Counted from the first letter of the stretch, positions 8,523 through 16,657 are shown. The stretch is 26,463 nt of DNA from CAZGSV01 sp964528605 (GCA_964528605.1 CAZGSV010000041.1:1-26463); one strand, 5' to 3'. Program-made: numbers and translations. Notes: generated by a model from the sequence alone, not told the origin.

Positions 8523-8600
8523 TCAGGGCTCGGGGGGCGGCTCGTGCGGCGGACTCGGGCACTTCCCCGAGTAGTGCCAGCGGGTGTGGCAGCCGGGGTT
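8523..8600 (-). pseudogene. Peptidase gene tail remnant (last 25 codons)
   Basis: Overlapping the stop codon of the stalk protein at 8599, the minus strand reads NPGCHTRWHYSGKCPSPPHE and ends in a TGA at 8523-8525. NPGCxxxWHY aligns with the C-termini of the full peptidase (DPGCQRLWHFTP) and the truncated copy (DPGCQFLWHFTRP). It occupies the position between stalk proteins B and C where a peptidase gene would be expected. With no start and no catalytic part it is a relic, or a short coupled reading frame if still translated. Confidence 0.55.
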
Positions 8601-9447
8601 AGTCTCCTAGGCGATAGGTTACTTGTGCGATCTGGTTGTTGGTGAGGGTGACGCCGAAGGCTTGGGTGAGGGCGGAGAGGGGGAGGATCAGGTGGTCGTT
8701 CTCAATGTAAGGCACCCTTTCCAACTGGAACGGCTGGCCGTCCAAGGTGGCGCTGGCTTCTCCGGGCCGCACGACCAGAAGGTGACCCTCGCGAGAGAAA
8801 ACGGCCTCTCGCCGCACCTCGTCCCACCACACTGTGGCTTCCATCAGCGCCGCCGCCCACCTCGCCCGCGTCCACTTGGTCCCCGGGACCTCGGCGAGCG
8901 ATGGGCCGCTCTGCCGGCGCGGGTACGAGGGCCGCCGGCCCGTCTCTTTGAGTTCCCGCAAAACCCGCTGCCTGGTCTCCGGGGCCAGGTGCCACAACTG
9001 CTGCTCGAGAAGAGGAGCCGCTTTGTCGGGCTCTCCCAGGGCGACGTAGACGTCGATCAACAGCATGCGGGCGCTCGTTCCCATGATGAATACCGGGAGG
9101 AGCCGTTTTCTCTCGGAGTCGGAGAGCCTCTCCGCGATCTGCGTGTGCAGCCTCAGGAGTTGCGCGGCAACAGCCTCCGTGTAGTCGCTGAGGTCTATCT
9201 CCGGGGGAGGCACCCAGGCCCCAGGAGCGGGCCAGACAGCCTGGTAGTCCCCCAGTTGGTCGTACACCCGTAGCGCGAGGTCTCGGGCTGTCGCGGGGTG
9301 ACCGGCCCGCAATTCGTAGTACCCTTGCCGGAGCATTTCCCGCGCAGTCGGTCGCGTGAGGGGAGCCCCACCAGGGACCCGGACAGCCAAAACCAGCGCG
9401 GTGGAGCCGACGCAGATACCAAGCACCCTGTTCAACTTTCTGCTCAC
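8599..9447 (-). CDS. Exported TPR-like protein with copper amine oxidase N-like stalk domain (paralog B)
   Basis: 282 residues starting at GTG 9447, with GGAGG nine bases upstream. The signal peptide (VLGICVGSTALVLAVRVPGGA) is followed by TPR-like helices (REMLRQGYYELRAGHPATAR, then YVALGEPDKAAPLLEQQLW), suggestive of a protein-protein scaffold. The C-terminal stalk domain reads AVFSREGHLLVVRPGEASAT, then YIENDHLILPLSALTQAFGV. It is closely related to paralog A: a 110-base tract (8690-8799) is identical to 10288-10397 although the flanking codons differ, which points to recent gene conversion or duplication. It lies 36 bases after the truncated peptidase copy and overlaps the peptidase tail relic at its own end. 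Likely extracytoplasmic; function unknown. Confidence 0.8.
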   Translation of the reverse strand: MSRKLNRVLGICVGSTALVLAVRVPGGAPLTRPTAREMLRQGYYELRAGHPATARDLALRVYDQLGDYQAVWPAPGAWVPPPEIDLSDYTEAVAAQLLRLHTQIAERLSDSERKRLLPVFIMGTSARMLLIDVYVALGEPDKAAPLLEQQLWHLAPETRQRVLRELKETGRRPSYPRRQSGPSLAEVPGTKWTRARWAAALMEATVWWDEVRREAVFSREGHLLVVRPGEASATLDGQPFQLERVPYIENDHLILPLSALTQAFGVTLTNNQIAQVTYRLGD

Positions 9448-9483
9448 TGCCGCGTACCTCCTTTGCAGCTGCGACGCCCTGCC

Positions 9484-10196
9484 TCAGGGCCGGGTGAAGT
9501 GCCAGAGGAATTGGCAACCGGGATCATTCTCCGTCCCAGGCATCACAGCACAGAACTCCTCGGCGTATACCGGCCAGTCCGGGTCCGCCTCCGGCGCCAT
9601 AAGGCAATCTTGGGGATTCTCGACCTCGTGATCCCCGTGGTTAGGGCGGTGCCAGAGCACAGTGTGGCCGAGTTCGTGGCCGATGACCTCGTTTCGAAAC
9701 TCCTCCCATCTATCACCCGCCTCCTCCTGAATGAGAGCGACGTTGATGTATGTGAGGCAACCCGGCTGAAAGTAGGGGCCGTAGGTGCCGCCCCACGACT
9801 CAGGGTGCCCAGGCACGGCCATGTCGGAAATGTTGACCGGCCACACCTCGGCGAGGTGGTGGCTGCTCGACTTGTAGTTCATGACGCCCATGAAGGTCCG
9901 GCCCCAGCTGTAGTCAAACCGATCTGGGTCTGGCATCCCAGCCCCTGGAAAGTACTGGACCGTGCCCAGGGTCTCCGGGTTCCAGTCCTGCACGAACATA
10001 TTCTTCTCGTTGGGATTCAGCCTGGTCAACTTCCAGTCCTCCTCCGCGAGCAGCAAGCCCCGGTACTCCTCGTAGCGGGAGAGGCCGTCGCCGACCGTGC
10101 CGTCCCCGGGCGGCTGGTCGTCGTTATCATCCTCTGCCCCACCGCTACTATGCGGCCATGCCTGCGGCGCCCTAGAGCCCAGCGCCGCCGCTGGCC
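9484..10196 (-). pseudogene. N-terminally truncated copy of the HELGH peptidase gene
   Basis: The frame is open from just after the stop of stalk protein A to TCA 9484. It aligns with the last third of the large peptidase (from about residue 393): AWPHSSGGAEDDNDDQPPGD, GDGTVGDGLSRYEEYRGLLL, YFPGAGMP, then VIGHELGHTVLWHRPNHGDH and QDCLM. Signal peptide, PKD-like and middle domains are absent. The only in-frame candidate starts are non-ATG (for example the TTG at 10056), without a good ribosome binding site. The catalytic core is intact, with zinc-binding HELGH and no frameshift, so either it decayed recently or it is expressed by translational coupling as a signal-less catalytic domain. I call it a pseudogene with moderate confidence; the conserved active site is the argument against. 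Confidence 0.65.
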
Positions 10197-11045
10197 TCAG
10201 GCACCGAGGCGATAGGTTACTTGCGCGATCTGGCTGTTGGTGAGGGTGACGCCGAAGGCCTGGGTGAGTACGGACAGCGGCAGGATTAGGTGGTCGTTCT
10301 CAATGTAAGGCACCCTTTCCAACTGGAACGGCTGGCCGTCCAAGGTGGCGCTGGCTTCTCCGGGCCGCACGACCAGAAGGTGACCCTCGCGAGAGAAGAC
10401 GGCCTCTCGCCGGGCCTCGTCCCACCACACGCTAGCCTCGGTCGCCGCTGCCCCCCACCTCGCCCGGCTCCACTTGGTGCCAGCCGCGTCCGCGATCGAC
10501 CCGCCCCCAGCCTGATGGGGGAACGGACGAAGTATCCCCTTTTCCCTTAGGTCGCGGACAACCGGCTCTCTGATCTCTGCGGGCAAGTACCAAAGATCCT
10601 GCTCCAGGAGCGGCGCGGCCTTGTCACACTCGCCCAACGCCACATACGCCTGGAACAACAGGTAGCGCGCGTTGGTGCCACCGAACGATACCGGGCCAAC
10701 ACGCTTGGGGTCGTCGGCCTGCTTCAGGGCCTCGTGGTAGGCTTCCCCGAGCCGCCTCAGTGAGGCACTATCCCACTCCTGGTTGAGGTCAATGTCGGCG
10801 GGGGGGACCCACGCTCCGGGCTGGGCCCAACCCGCCGTGACGGCTCCCAGTTGTTCGTACACGGCCAGGGCCAGGTCACGCGCGTCGGAGTACCGGCCCG
10901 CTTGGTACTGGTCGTACGCTTCCCGCACCATCTGGCGCGCAGCGTTAGGGGTGAGCGCCCCTTGGGTTTCAGCCACTGACGGGAAGAGGCCGAAGAGCAC
11001 CAAGCCGCACAAGGCGGCGCAGCTTGTACCCACTCGACCCATCAT
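10197..11045 (-). CDS. Exported TPR-like protein with copper amine oxidase N-like stalk domain (paralog A)
   Basis: 282 residues. Starts at the first of two consecutive ATGs (11045), six bases after AGGAGG; the open frame extends to a GTG at 11066 that lies upstream of this ribosome site. The signal peptide is RVGTSCAALCGLVLFGLFPS. TPR-like helices follow (AREAYDQYQAGRYSDARDLA-type spacing, YVALGECDKAAPLLEQDLW), and the C-terminal stalk domain is almost the same as in paralog B (LVVRPGEASATLDGQPFQL, LILPLSVLTQAFGVTLTNSQ). Its equal length to B and adjacency to the intact peptidase (33 bases) make this the best model of the ancestral two-gene module. It may present or anchor the secreted peptidase at the cell surface; that is inference from gene order only. 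Confidence 0.8.
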   Translation of the reverse strand: MMGRVGTSCAALCGLVLFGLFPSVAETQGALTPNAARQMVREAYDQYQAGRYSDARDLALAVYEQLGAVTAGWAQPGAWVPPADIDLNQEWDSASLRRLGEAYHEALKQADDPKRVGPVSFGGTNARYLLFQAYVALGECDKAAPLLEQDLWYLPAEIREPVVRDLREKGILRPFPHQAGGGSIADAAGTKWSRARWGAAATEASVWWDEARREAVFSREGHLLVVRPGEASATLDGQPFQLERVPYIENDHLILPLSVLTQAFGVTLTNSQIAQVTYRLGA

Positions 11046-11078
11046 ACGATCCCTCCTGTCCCTCACGCACTTACCCGG

Positions 11079-12938
11079 CTACGGGGTGAAGTGCCACAAC
11101 CTCTGACAGCCGGGGTCACTGGTGCCGGGCAACGTGTAGCAGAACTCCTGCGGGTACGTCGGTGCCGGCGCATACGCGTAGGGCCCCATGAGGCAGTCCT
11201 GGAAGTTCTGGACCGCGTGGTGTCCACGGTCAGGGCGGTGCCAGAGCACGGTGTGCCCCAGTTCGTGGCCGATCACCCAATCCCGCAACTCCTCGTACGT
11301 ATGGTTTGTCCCCTGCACGTCCTGGTGGATTAACTCCTCGTTGATGAGGAGATGCGCATCGGCCGTGTAGTAGGCCCCCCACGTAGCGCCATAGGCGCTT
11401 GGGTTCCCGACCCACACGCCCGCGAACATCCAGGCGGCATACACGTCGTGCAGGTGGTGGGTCTGATAATTCCAGTTCATCAGGTGGAGGCTGCCCGTTC
11501 GCTGCCAGGCCCCCTCGAACCGGTAGACCTGGGGCATCCCCGCCCCGGGGAAGTATTCGACCGTGCCCAGCCCCTGGGGTTCCAGATCCTCCACGACCAT
11601 GTCCTTCTCGTCGGGGTTGAGCCTGGTCAACTTCCAGTCGTCCTCCGCCAGGAGCAAGCCGCGGTACTCCTCGTAGCGGGACAGGCCGTCTCCGACGGTG
11701 CCGTCTCCTGCTGGGGTGTTGTCGTTGTCATCGTCGGCACCGCCGCTACTATACGGCCAGTCCTGAGCGATGTGGTTCGATAGGTTGTCATACTTCCGCT
11801 GCACCGGAATCTCCTGAATCCGCACTGGCGGGGTGATGTTCTCCACCCAGGCGACCACCGAGCCAACGAACACTTCCTGAGGCACGAACGGCACCCCCAC
11901 CTGCGCCTCAATCCCCCCCTCGTGCCACTCTCCGTACTTATCCTGATGACGCGCGGTGTAGGCGCCGCAGTCACGGCAGGAAACGGCCGCGCTCGCCTGC
12001 CCGACTCCCTCTGCGTAGATGGTGTGCTGCTCGTAGCGGATGAGACCCGGCTGTTCGTCGAAGACCAGGTCGGACCCGGTGTACTCCCCCCCGTTCAAGC
12101 AGAAGCCCGGCTCGCTCGAGACCCCTCTCAAGACGAAGGTGATCTTGCCGGACACGTTGGGGGGCCCGAGGATTGTGGCGGTGAAGGGCGGCGTGAACGT
12201 GGCCCATTGGACCTCCGCGTCGGCGTCATGCGCGGCGGCGGTGCTGCCGTTCGCCCCCCGGGTGCATCCCGTGAATTCGGTGGCTGTCTTGCCGGTGTAC
12301 AGGATCTCCTCACCGCCAATGCGGAGGGTGCCCTGCGCCGGGGCCGGCCGGTTCACACCGTCGTCTTCACCGTTGGTGGACACGACCGGCACGTAGTTCT
12401 GGATGGCGTCTATAGCGTTCGTCAGTCTGGTGGACAGGCTGAAGGGAAGCCAACTAGACGGCAGCGCGGTGATGTTCGCATCCCAGACGTAGATGGTCAG
12501 GCTGTCCGTCACTGGAGTGTCGTCGCTTGGGTCCCCAACGTTCGCGTCGTCGTCAATGGTCACCTTGACGGTGTAAGGCGTCGGCGTCTCGCGCATTGCG
12601 AAGGCGTGGTCCACGGTCGGGAAGGACGTCTCGATAACTGTGCCGTCATCGAAATCCCACTTGAATGGCTTTAGTTGGTCCTGCACGGGACCGTACCCGC
12701 ACTGCGTGTCCCAGTCGTTGGCTGGAACACCTGGGGCCTCCCTGACCCAGAAGTGGACGGTGGTGCCGGTAGGCACGGTGAGCGCCTTGTACCAACCTGT
12801 CAGCGGAGGGGCTATGGTGGCGACCCCCGCGCCTCGTATCTCCCTGGGTAGCGCGTTCACGATCACTGGCCAGCCGGTACCGGACGCTCCCAGCCATCCG
12901 AGGCAGCCGACTACGATTGCGAGGCCCGCGCGGGTCAT
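11079..12938 (-). CDS. Secreted HELGH zinc metallopeptidase-like protein with PKD-like domain
   Basis: A 619-residue predicted secreted protein; its ATG overlaps the TGA of the upstream TPR gene (AATGA). After a signal peptide (LAIVVGCLGWLGASG), residues about 50-152 resemble a PKD/Ig-like sandwich (FKWDFDDGTVIETSFPTVDH, YTVKVTIDDD). Residues 204-240 match a beta-structured motif often seen in phage and surface proteins (RIGGEEILYTG, FTGCTRGANGSTAAAH). GDGTVGDGLSRYEEYRG at 411-427 resembles DGDG-type calcium-binding segments. The catalytic helix VIGHELGHTVLWHRP has HELGH at 558-562, further His at 567 and 573/574, and DCLM near 584, reminiscent of a Met-turn. The spacing does not fit HExxHxxGxxH metzincins. 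Substrate unknown. Confidence 0.75.
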   Translation of the reverse strand: MTRAGLAIVVGCLGWLGASGTGWPVIVNALPREIRGAGVATIAPPLTGWYKALTVPTGTTVHFWVREAPGVPANDWDTQCGYGPVQDQLKPFKWDFDDGTVIETSFPTVDHAFAMRETPTPYTVKVTIDDDANVGDPSDDTPVTDSLTIYVWDANITALPSSWLPFSLSTRLTNAIDAIQNYVPVVSTNGEDDGVNRPAPAQGTLRIGGEEILYTGKTATEFTGCTRGANGSTAAAHDADAEVQWATFTPPFTATILGPPNVSGKITFVLRGVSSEPGFCLNGGEYTGSDLVFDEQPGLIRYEQHTIYAEGVGQASAAVSCRDCGAYTARHQDKYGEWHEGGIEAQVGVPFVPQEVFVGSVVAWVENITPPVRIQEIPVQRKYDNLSNHIAQDWPYSSGGADDDNDNTPAGDGTVGDGLSRYEEYRGLLLAEDDWKLTRLNPDEKDMVVEDLEPQGLGTVEYFPGAGMPQVYRFEGAWQRTGSLHLMNWNYQTHHLHDVYAAWMFAGVWVGNPSAYGATWGAYYTADAHLLINEELIHQDVQGTNHTYEELRDWVIGHELGHTVLWHRPDRGHHAVQNFQDCLMGPYAYAPAPTYPQEFCYTLPGTSDPGCQRLWHFTP

Positions 12939-14035
12939 TTCTGACCGCCCCCTTCCCCCGCTACCCAGCCCTGCTCGGCGAGGTCCCTCACCACTCCCAC
13001 CCAGGCCACGCTATTCGCCTCGGCCTGCGCCACGGGCGAACCCGGGTACTCGCGGATGATCAACTCGAACTCGGCGATCGCCTCGTCATACCGCTTCTGG
13101 TCCACATAGATGTCGCCGAGCATGACGTGCGCCAGCGGGTGCGCCAGACGGAACTCGGCCGAAGCCACGGACAAGATCGCCAGACAGTCCCGCTCCGCAG
13201 CGGCGTAGTCCTTCATGCGCAAGTAATCGCCTGCCCGCCACAGCAATGCCCGCACCTTGAAACTTTCGGGGAGGCCAGACCGCAGAACCGCCTCAAAATG
13301 AGCCGCCGCCGCCTGAGGGTCGTCGGCGCCCAGGACGAATCCCAGGTAGTAGCGGGCCTCCATCCCCACAGCGCTGTCGCCGGCCTCCTTCATCGCCGCT
13401 GTGTAGGCCTCGGTGGCCGCCTGAAGATCGTTCGCCCACAGGTAGTTGTGACCGAGCGCCAGTCGGGCGGTGTTCGTGTCTGGGTCGTCCGGATACTGCG
13501 CGATGAGTGCCTTGTAGGCCGCGATAGCCTGGGCGTACTGGCCCTGAGGCAGAGCCTCTACGCGGGTCCAGGCGAGCCGTTTGACGGCGCGCGCAGCCTC
13601 GTCGCTGCCCGGAAATGTGGCGACGACCTTTTCGTAATACGTTATCGCCGAGGTGTAATCCCGGTCGGCTCTCGCCGAGCCCCCCATGTGCGTCCACACT
13701 TCCGCCCGGGCGCGAGAGTCGGGATAGTCGGTGAGCACCCGATTCCAGGCTGCCAGCGCTTTGCCCGGATCCTTGTGCTCCGACCACCAGAGGCCGACCA
13801 TCGCCAGGGCCTCTGCGGCCTGTTCAGTGTCGGGGAAGTCGTTGACCACGCCCTGGAAGAGTTGTAGCGCCTGGTCGTCCTCGTTCCGGTCCCAGGTGGC
13901 CTGGGCGTTGTCCAAGGCGGCTTGGGCCTGAGGATTGTCAGTGAGCGCTAGAACCCGCGACGGGCCAAAGAGTGCCAGGAGCAAGATACACGAGACCACC
14001 AGGCGTGTGGCCCTCACCCGTCCGAGACTGCCCAT
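12935..14035 (-). CDS. Exported TPR-repeat protein
   Basis: 366 residues with a clear signal peptide (RLVVSCILLLALFGPSRVLA) followed by at least six TPR-like helical pairs, for example AQATWDRNEDDQALQLFQGV, AMVGLWWSEHKDPGKALAAW, YTSAITYYEKVVATFPGSDE and YDEAIAEFELIIREYPGSP. The pattern resembles YbgF/BamD-type periplasmic scaffolds, without a lipobox Cys. The start ATG has GGAGG nine bases upstream. It is the first gene of the block and overlaps the peptidase gene by four bases, so it should be co-transcribed and coupled. A scaffold that gathers the exported peptidase and stalk proteins is a plausible role (inference). Confidence 0.85.
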   Translation of the reverse strand: MGSLGRVRATRLVVSCILLLALFGPSRVLALTDNPQAQAALDNAQATWDRNEDDQALQLFQGVVNDFPDTEQAAEALAMVGLWWSEHKDPGKALAAWNRVLTDYPDSRARAEVWTHMGGSARADRDYTSAITYYEKVVATFPGSDEAARAVKRLAWTRVEALPQGQYAQAIAAYKALIAQYPDDPDTNTARLALGHNYLWANDLQAATEAYTAAMKEAGDSAVGMEARYYLGFVLGADDPQAAAAHFEAVLRSGLPESFKVRALLWRAGDYLRMKDYAAAERDCLAILSVASAEFRLAHPLAHVMLGDIYVDQKRYDEAIAEFELIIREYPGSPVAQAEANSVAWVGVVRDLAEQGWVAGEGGGQK

Positions 14036-14055
14036 CTCAGATCGCCTCCACTACC

Positions 14056-14084
14056 TCTATAGCACAATCGTGGCCCGGCGTGAA
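14056..14084 (-). promoter_or_regulatory. Candidate sigma70-type promoter for the TPR/peptidase/stalk block
   Basis: On the minus strand TTCACG (14084-14079) is followed after exactly 17 bases by TATAGA (14061-14056). Both are 4/6 matches to the -35 and -10 consensus. Transcription would begin only just ahead of the GGAGG of the TPR gene, giving a very short leader, which weakens the call. Confidence 0.3.
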
Positions 14085-14173
14085 GCCCCTTTTTTCGGGA
14101 ATCCGGGCCCGCTGGGGGAGGGCCTCTTCCCGGGGCTGCGCAGGGCCCAGAGTCGCTTTGGGACATGGACCTG

Positions 14174-14349
14174 CCTACCACACCCCGGCACCAGGCGGTA
14201 GCGGGTCCTCTGGGCGTACTCCTCGTAGCCCTCCAGTTCGCGCCGCAGCGTCCGGTCTTCGAACGCGGTGCGGAACACGAACAGCGGCACGACCACGCCT
14301 CTCGCTGCGACGCCGGGAGGGGCGCCGGCCCAGACCTGCCCGACGCGCC
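14174..14349 (-). pseudogene. Isoprenylcysteine carboxyl methyltransferase-like C-terminal fragment, frameshifted
   Basis: The minus strand encodes VVVPLFVFRTAFEDRTLRRE, then LEGYEEYAQRTRYRLVPG, the characteristic C-terminal membrane helix and catalytic tail of ICMT/NnrU-like small methyltransferases. Members end in RYRLxPGxW. The copy at 7517 keeps PGVW and a stop, whereas here one G is missing from the run after the proline codon, so the frame runs on into unrelated sequence. Only about 55 residues remain; the rest of the gene is missing, with the amidohydrolase gene beginning at 14352. The 55-base segment shared with 7517-7571 marks the other end of the operon block. Confidence 0.65.
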
Positions 14350-14351
14350 GC

Positions 14352-15224
14352 CTAGGACTCGAGGAGCCTTACGGCGTTCTCCCGCGCGATGTTGCGGAAC
14401 ACCTCTTCGCTTATCTTCCCGCTGTCCCTGAGTTCGATCAGCAGACTCGCCTGCGGCGCCGGCTGGTCGGGCGCGCAGAGGTCGGTCCCGAAATACAGCC
14501 GCTCATGAAACTCGTTGAGGAACCGCGCCGCATACTCCCGGTCGCGCGCGAGCGCATTGTAGCCGCTGCCGGCGGAAAGATCGCCGTGGAGGTTCGCGTA
14601 GCGCCTCATCAGTCTGGGCACCACGCCCTCCTCCTTTACCGGATAGGGCGGATACCCCGCGCGGTCCTCGGGCCTCTCCAACTGCCCAATCTCCGCCCAG
14701 AACGCCGGCCCATGCCCCAGGATCTTCAGCCTGGGAAACCGCTGCAGGCAGGTTTCCAGTTGCGGCAGCCCCGCGTCGTCATAGAGCCCGTAGGTCCCGC
14801 CGATGCGGGTGCAGATGTCGAAGATCAGCGGAAAGCCCACCTCCTCCACGTGCTTGAAGAGATTCTGCACCATCGGGTGCAGGAACGGCATGTTCGGCAT
14901 GACCTCCCCGATCCCCTTGCACCCGCGCTCCTTGTAGTACCGAAGCAGATTGCCCAGCGGCGCATCGGCCGAGTTGCTCATCGCCCGCGGGTCCACGTTG
15001 CAGAAAGGCACGAACCGGCCCGGGAAGTCCGCCGCCATCTGGATTATCTCCTCGTTCGATTGTGGCAGGTAGACTTCCGGGCCGATCAGCGGCAGCAGCA
15101 CCGCCTTCTCAATCCCCATCTCTTCATGGCGCGCCAGCAGTTGCTCCGGCGTGGAGAACACGGGCACGCCCTCGACTCCAACCACGGGCCTCCGATATGC
15201 GTGCGCGTGAATGTCTATGAACAC
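14352..15224 (-). CDS. Amidohydrolase family (amidohydro_2) metal-dependent hydrolase
   Basis: 290 residues, complete TIM-barrel amidohydrolase of the ACMSD/amidohydro_2 type. The metal-binding HAH is at residues 6-8 (MFIDIHAHAY). GIEKAVLLP, CNVDPR, GCKGIGEV, ILGHGPAFWAEIG and the C-terminal catalytic GTDLCAP follow in family order. These enzymes hydrolyse or decarboxylate small acids, lactones or amides in the cytosol; the substrate cannot be deduced. The GTG start is supported by AGGAG seven bases upstream. It lies 70 bases after the sialidase-like gene on the same strand, so a shared catabolic transcript is probable. Confidence 0.88.
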   Translation of the reverse strand: MFIDIHAHAYRRPVVGVEGVPVFSTPEQLLARHEEMGIEKAVLLPLIGPEVYLPQSNEEIIQMAADFPGRFVPFCNVDPRAMSNSADAPLGNLLRYYKERGCKGIGEVMPNMPFLHPMVQNLFKHVEEVGFPLIFDICTRIGGTYGLYDDAGLPQLETCLQRFPRLKILGHGPAFWAEIGQLERPEDRAGYPPYPVKEEGVVPRLMRRYANLHGDLSAGSGYNALARDREYAARFLNEFHERLYFGTDLCAPDQPAPQASLLIELRDSGKISEEVFRNIARENAVRLLES

Positions 15225-15294
15225 GGGCGACTCCTCTCCGGCCTCGCCATCACAGCAGCAGCCTGTGCTTTCCTGCGGCCCGCGTTACCGCGAC

Positions 15295-16461
15295 TCAGTC
15301 TATCTCCACTCGATAGCGGTAGTAGTCCGCGTCCATCCACTTCTCCGCGCTCCGCTCCGCGTAGCGCGTCAGGAACAGCACCAAGTCGCCATTCTCGCGG
15401 TCCTGATAGAAGCGGAAGTTCGACATCTGCACCGTCTCCGGTTCGCCCGGGCCCTGCTGATCCACCACCGTGATCGAATCGCGGATGATCCCGAACGGCT
15501 CCTCACTCACCTCCGCGACCACCAGCGGCGTCCTCGGGTAGTTGCCGTTGGGCCGGCGGCCGAGAATGCAGAGGTTGCCGATCCAGTAGAGCCTGTCGTT
15601 CTTGATGGAGCGGAAGAACGCCGAGCCCGTGGCGCTCGACTCTATGGGCTCGCCCTCCGTGCACGGGAAAGGCACCGGCTTCGCCCACGTCATCCCCTCG
15701 TCCTCCGAGAAGCAGAGCCATTTGTAGCCCGGCTTCTCGGGGAAGATGCTGTTGTCGCCGCGACACACCATCGCGATTCGCCCGTCCCCAAGTTCCGCCA
15801 GCGTGTTCTCGTCAATGCCGCGCGAACTCACCTCGGGCGCGATGTTCACCGGCTCGCGCAGGGTCCAGGCGAGCGACCCGTCCGCCTGGTATTCCCCGAT
15901 TAGGACCACTACCTCGTCCACGGTGCCCCAGCAGCCCTGGTAGTGCACCGGCTTGCCGTCCTCACCCAGCACCTGCCTCATCGCCGGCACGAGTATCCGC
16001 CCGCGCGAAGTCTTGATGGGGAACGAGAAACTCACCCCGATGCCGCGGCCGGGACAGAGATCGAGCGGCTGCATTCCCGACCACTTGCGCGTCGCCGGGT
16101 CGTAGGTGTCCATCACGATCTCCATCACCAAGTCCGTATCGAACGTGTCCTTGGGATAGACGCTTTTGTCGTAGAGCACGATGAGCCGCTCGGTATCGCG
16201 GTCGAAGAACGCAGCCGGCTCTCCGAACCTCACTTTGCCGCCCTCGACGTCGTAGCCCTTCAGGAACAGCATCGGTTGGCCCCAGGTCCGGCCGTTGTCG
16301 CGGCTGATGCTGTAGGCGTAGTCGTCGTAGGCGTCCGAGTAGTCCTCGCGGCCCGCGCAGTGCATCAGCGCCGGCTCGGTGCTGCTGAGGTAAGTCACGA
16401 ATCCGGTGCACACCGGCCTGCCGTCGCAGCGCGCGAAGACCTCTTTCCAGAGAACCCGCAT
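15295..16461 (-). CDS. Sialidase-like BNR/Asp-box six-bladed propeller protein
   Basis: 388 residues with two clear Asp boxes, SISRDNGRTWGQP near 53 and FSEDEGMTWAKP near 250, in a beta-propeller of the exo-alpha-sialidase-like superfamily. No signal peptide is visible (MRVLWKEVFARCDGRPVC), so it is probably cytosolic. The ATG follows AGGAGG by seven bases. Many non-sialidase proteins in environmental bacteria share this fold, and I do not see the full arginine triad needed to assert neuraminidase activity. Its downstream neighbour is an amidohydrolase, which suggests carbohydrate or uronate-type catabolism (inference). Confidence 0.75.
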   Translation of the reverse strand: MRVLWKEVFARCDGRPVCTGFVTYLSSTEPALMHCAGREDYSDAYDDYAYSISRDNGRTWGQPMLFLKGYDVEGGKVRFGEPAAFFDRDTERLIVLYDKSVYPKDTFDTDLVMEIVMDTYDPATRKWSGMQPLDLCPGRGIGVSFSFPIKTSRGRILVPAMRQVLGEDGKPVHYQGCWGTVDEVVVLIGEYQADGSLAWTLREPVNIAPEVSSRGIDENTLAELGDGRIAMVCRGDNSIFPEKPGYKWLCFSEDEGMTWAKPVPFPCTEGEPIESSATGSAFFRSIKNDRLYWIGNLCILGRRPNGNYPRTPLVVAEVSEEPFGIIRDSITVVDQQGPGEPETVQMSNFRFYQDRENGDLVLFLTRYAERSAEKWMDADYYRYRVEID

Positions 16462-16629
16462 GCGTCCACCTCCTGAGCGAAGACGCCTGTCCGCCGTGCC
16501 GAGCAGCCTCAGACTTTAGCACACAACCCGGCCTCAACCGTACCAGCCGCCCCCCACGTTTCGGGGGTCGCATGGCGGCCCCTCCCATTTCCCCTGTGCT
16601 GAACCGTTGCCGTGCTTTCCGCGCCGGCG

Positions 16630-16657
16630 TTGATATTGTCACACGGGGTGCTACAAT
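16630..16657 (+). promoter_or_regulatory. Sigma70-type promoter
   Basis: TTGATA at 16630-16635, a 16-base spacer and TACAAT at 16652-16657 (4/6 and 5/6 matches). A start about seven bases downstream places the 44-codon ORF at 16685 behind a leader of roughly 20 bases containing GGGGAGG. Position, spacing and context make this the most convincing promoter in the window. Confidence 0.6.

Noticed and set aside
14268..15473. A 401-residue plus-strand open frame
   Set aside because: Antisense shadow of the amidohydrolase and part of the sialidase-like gene; composition (His/Arg rich) is not protein-like.
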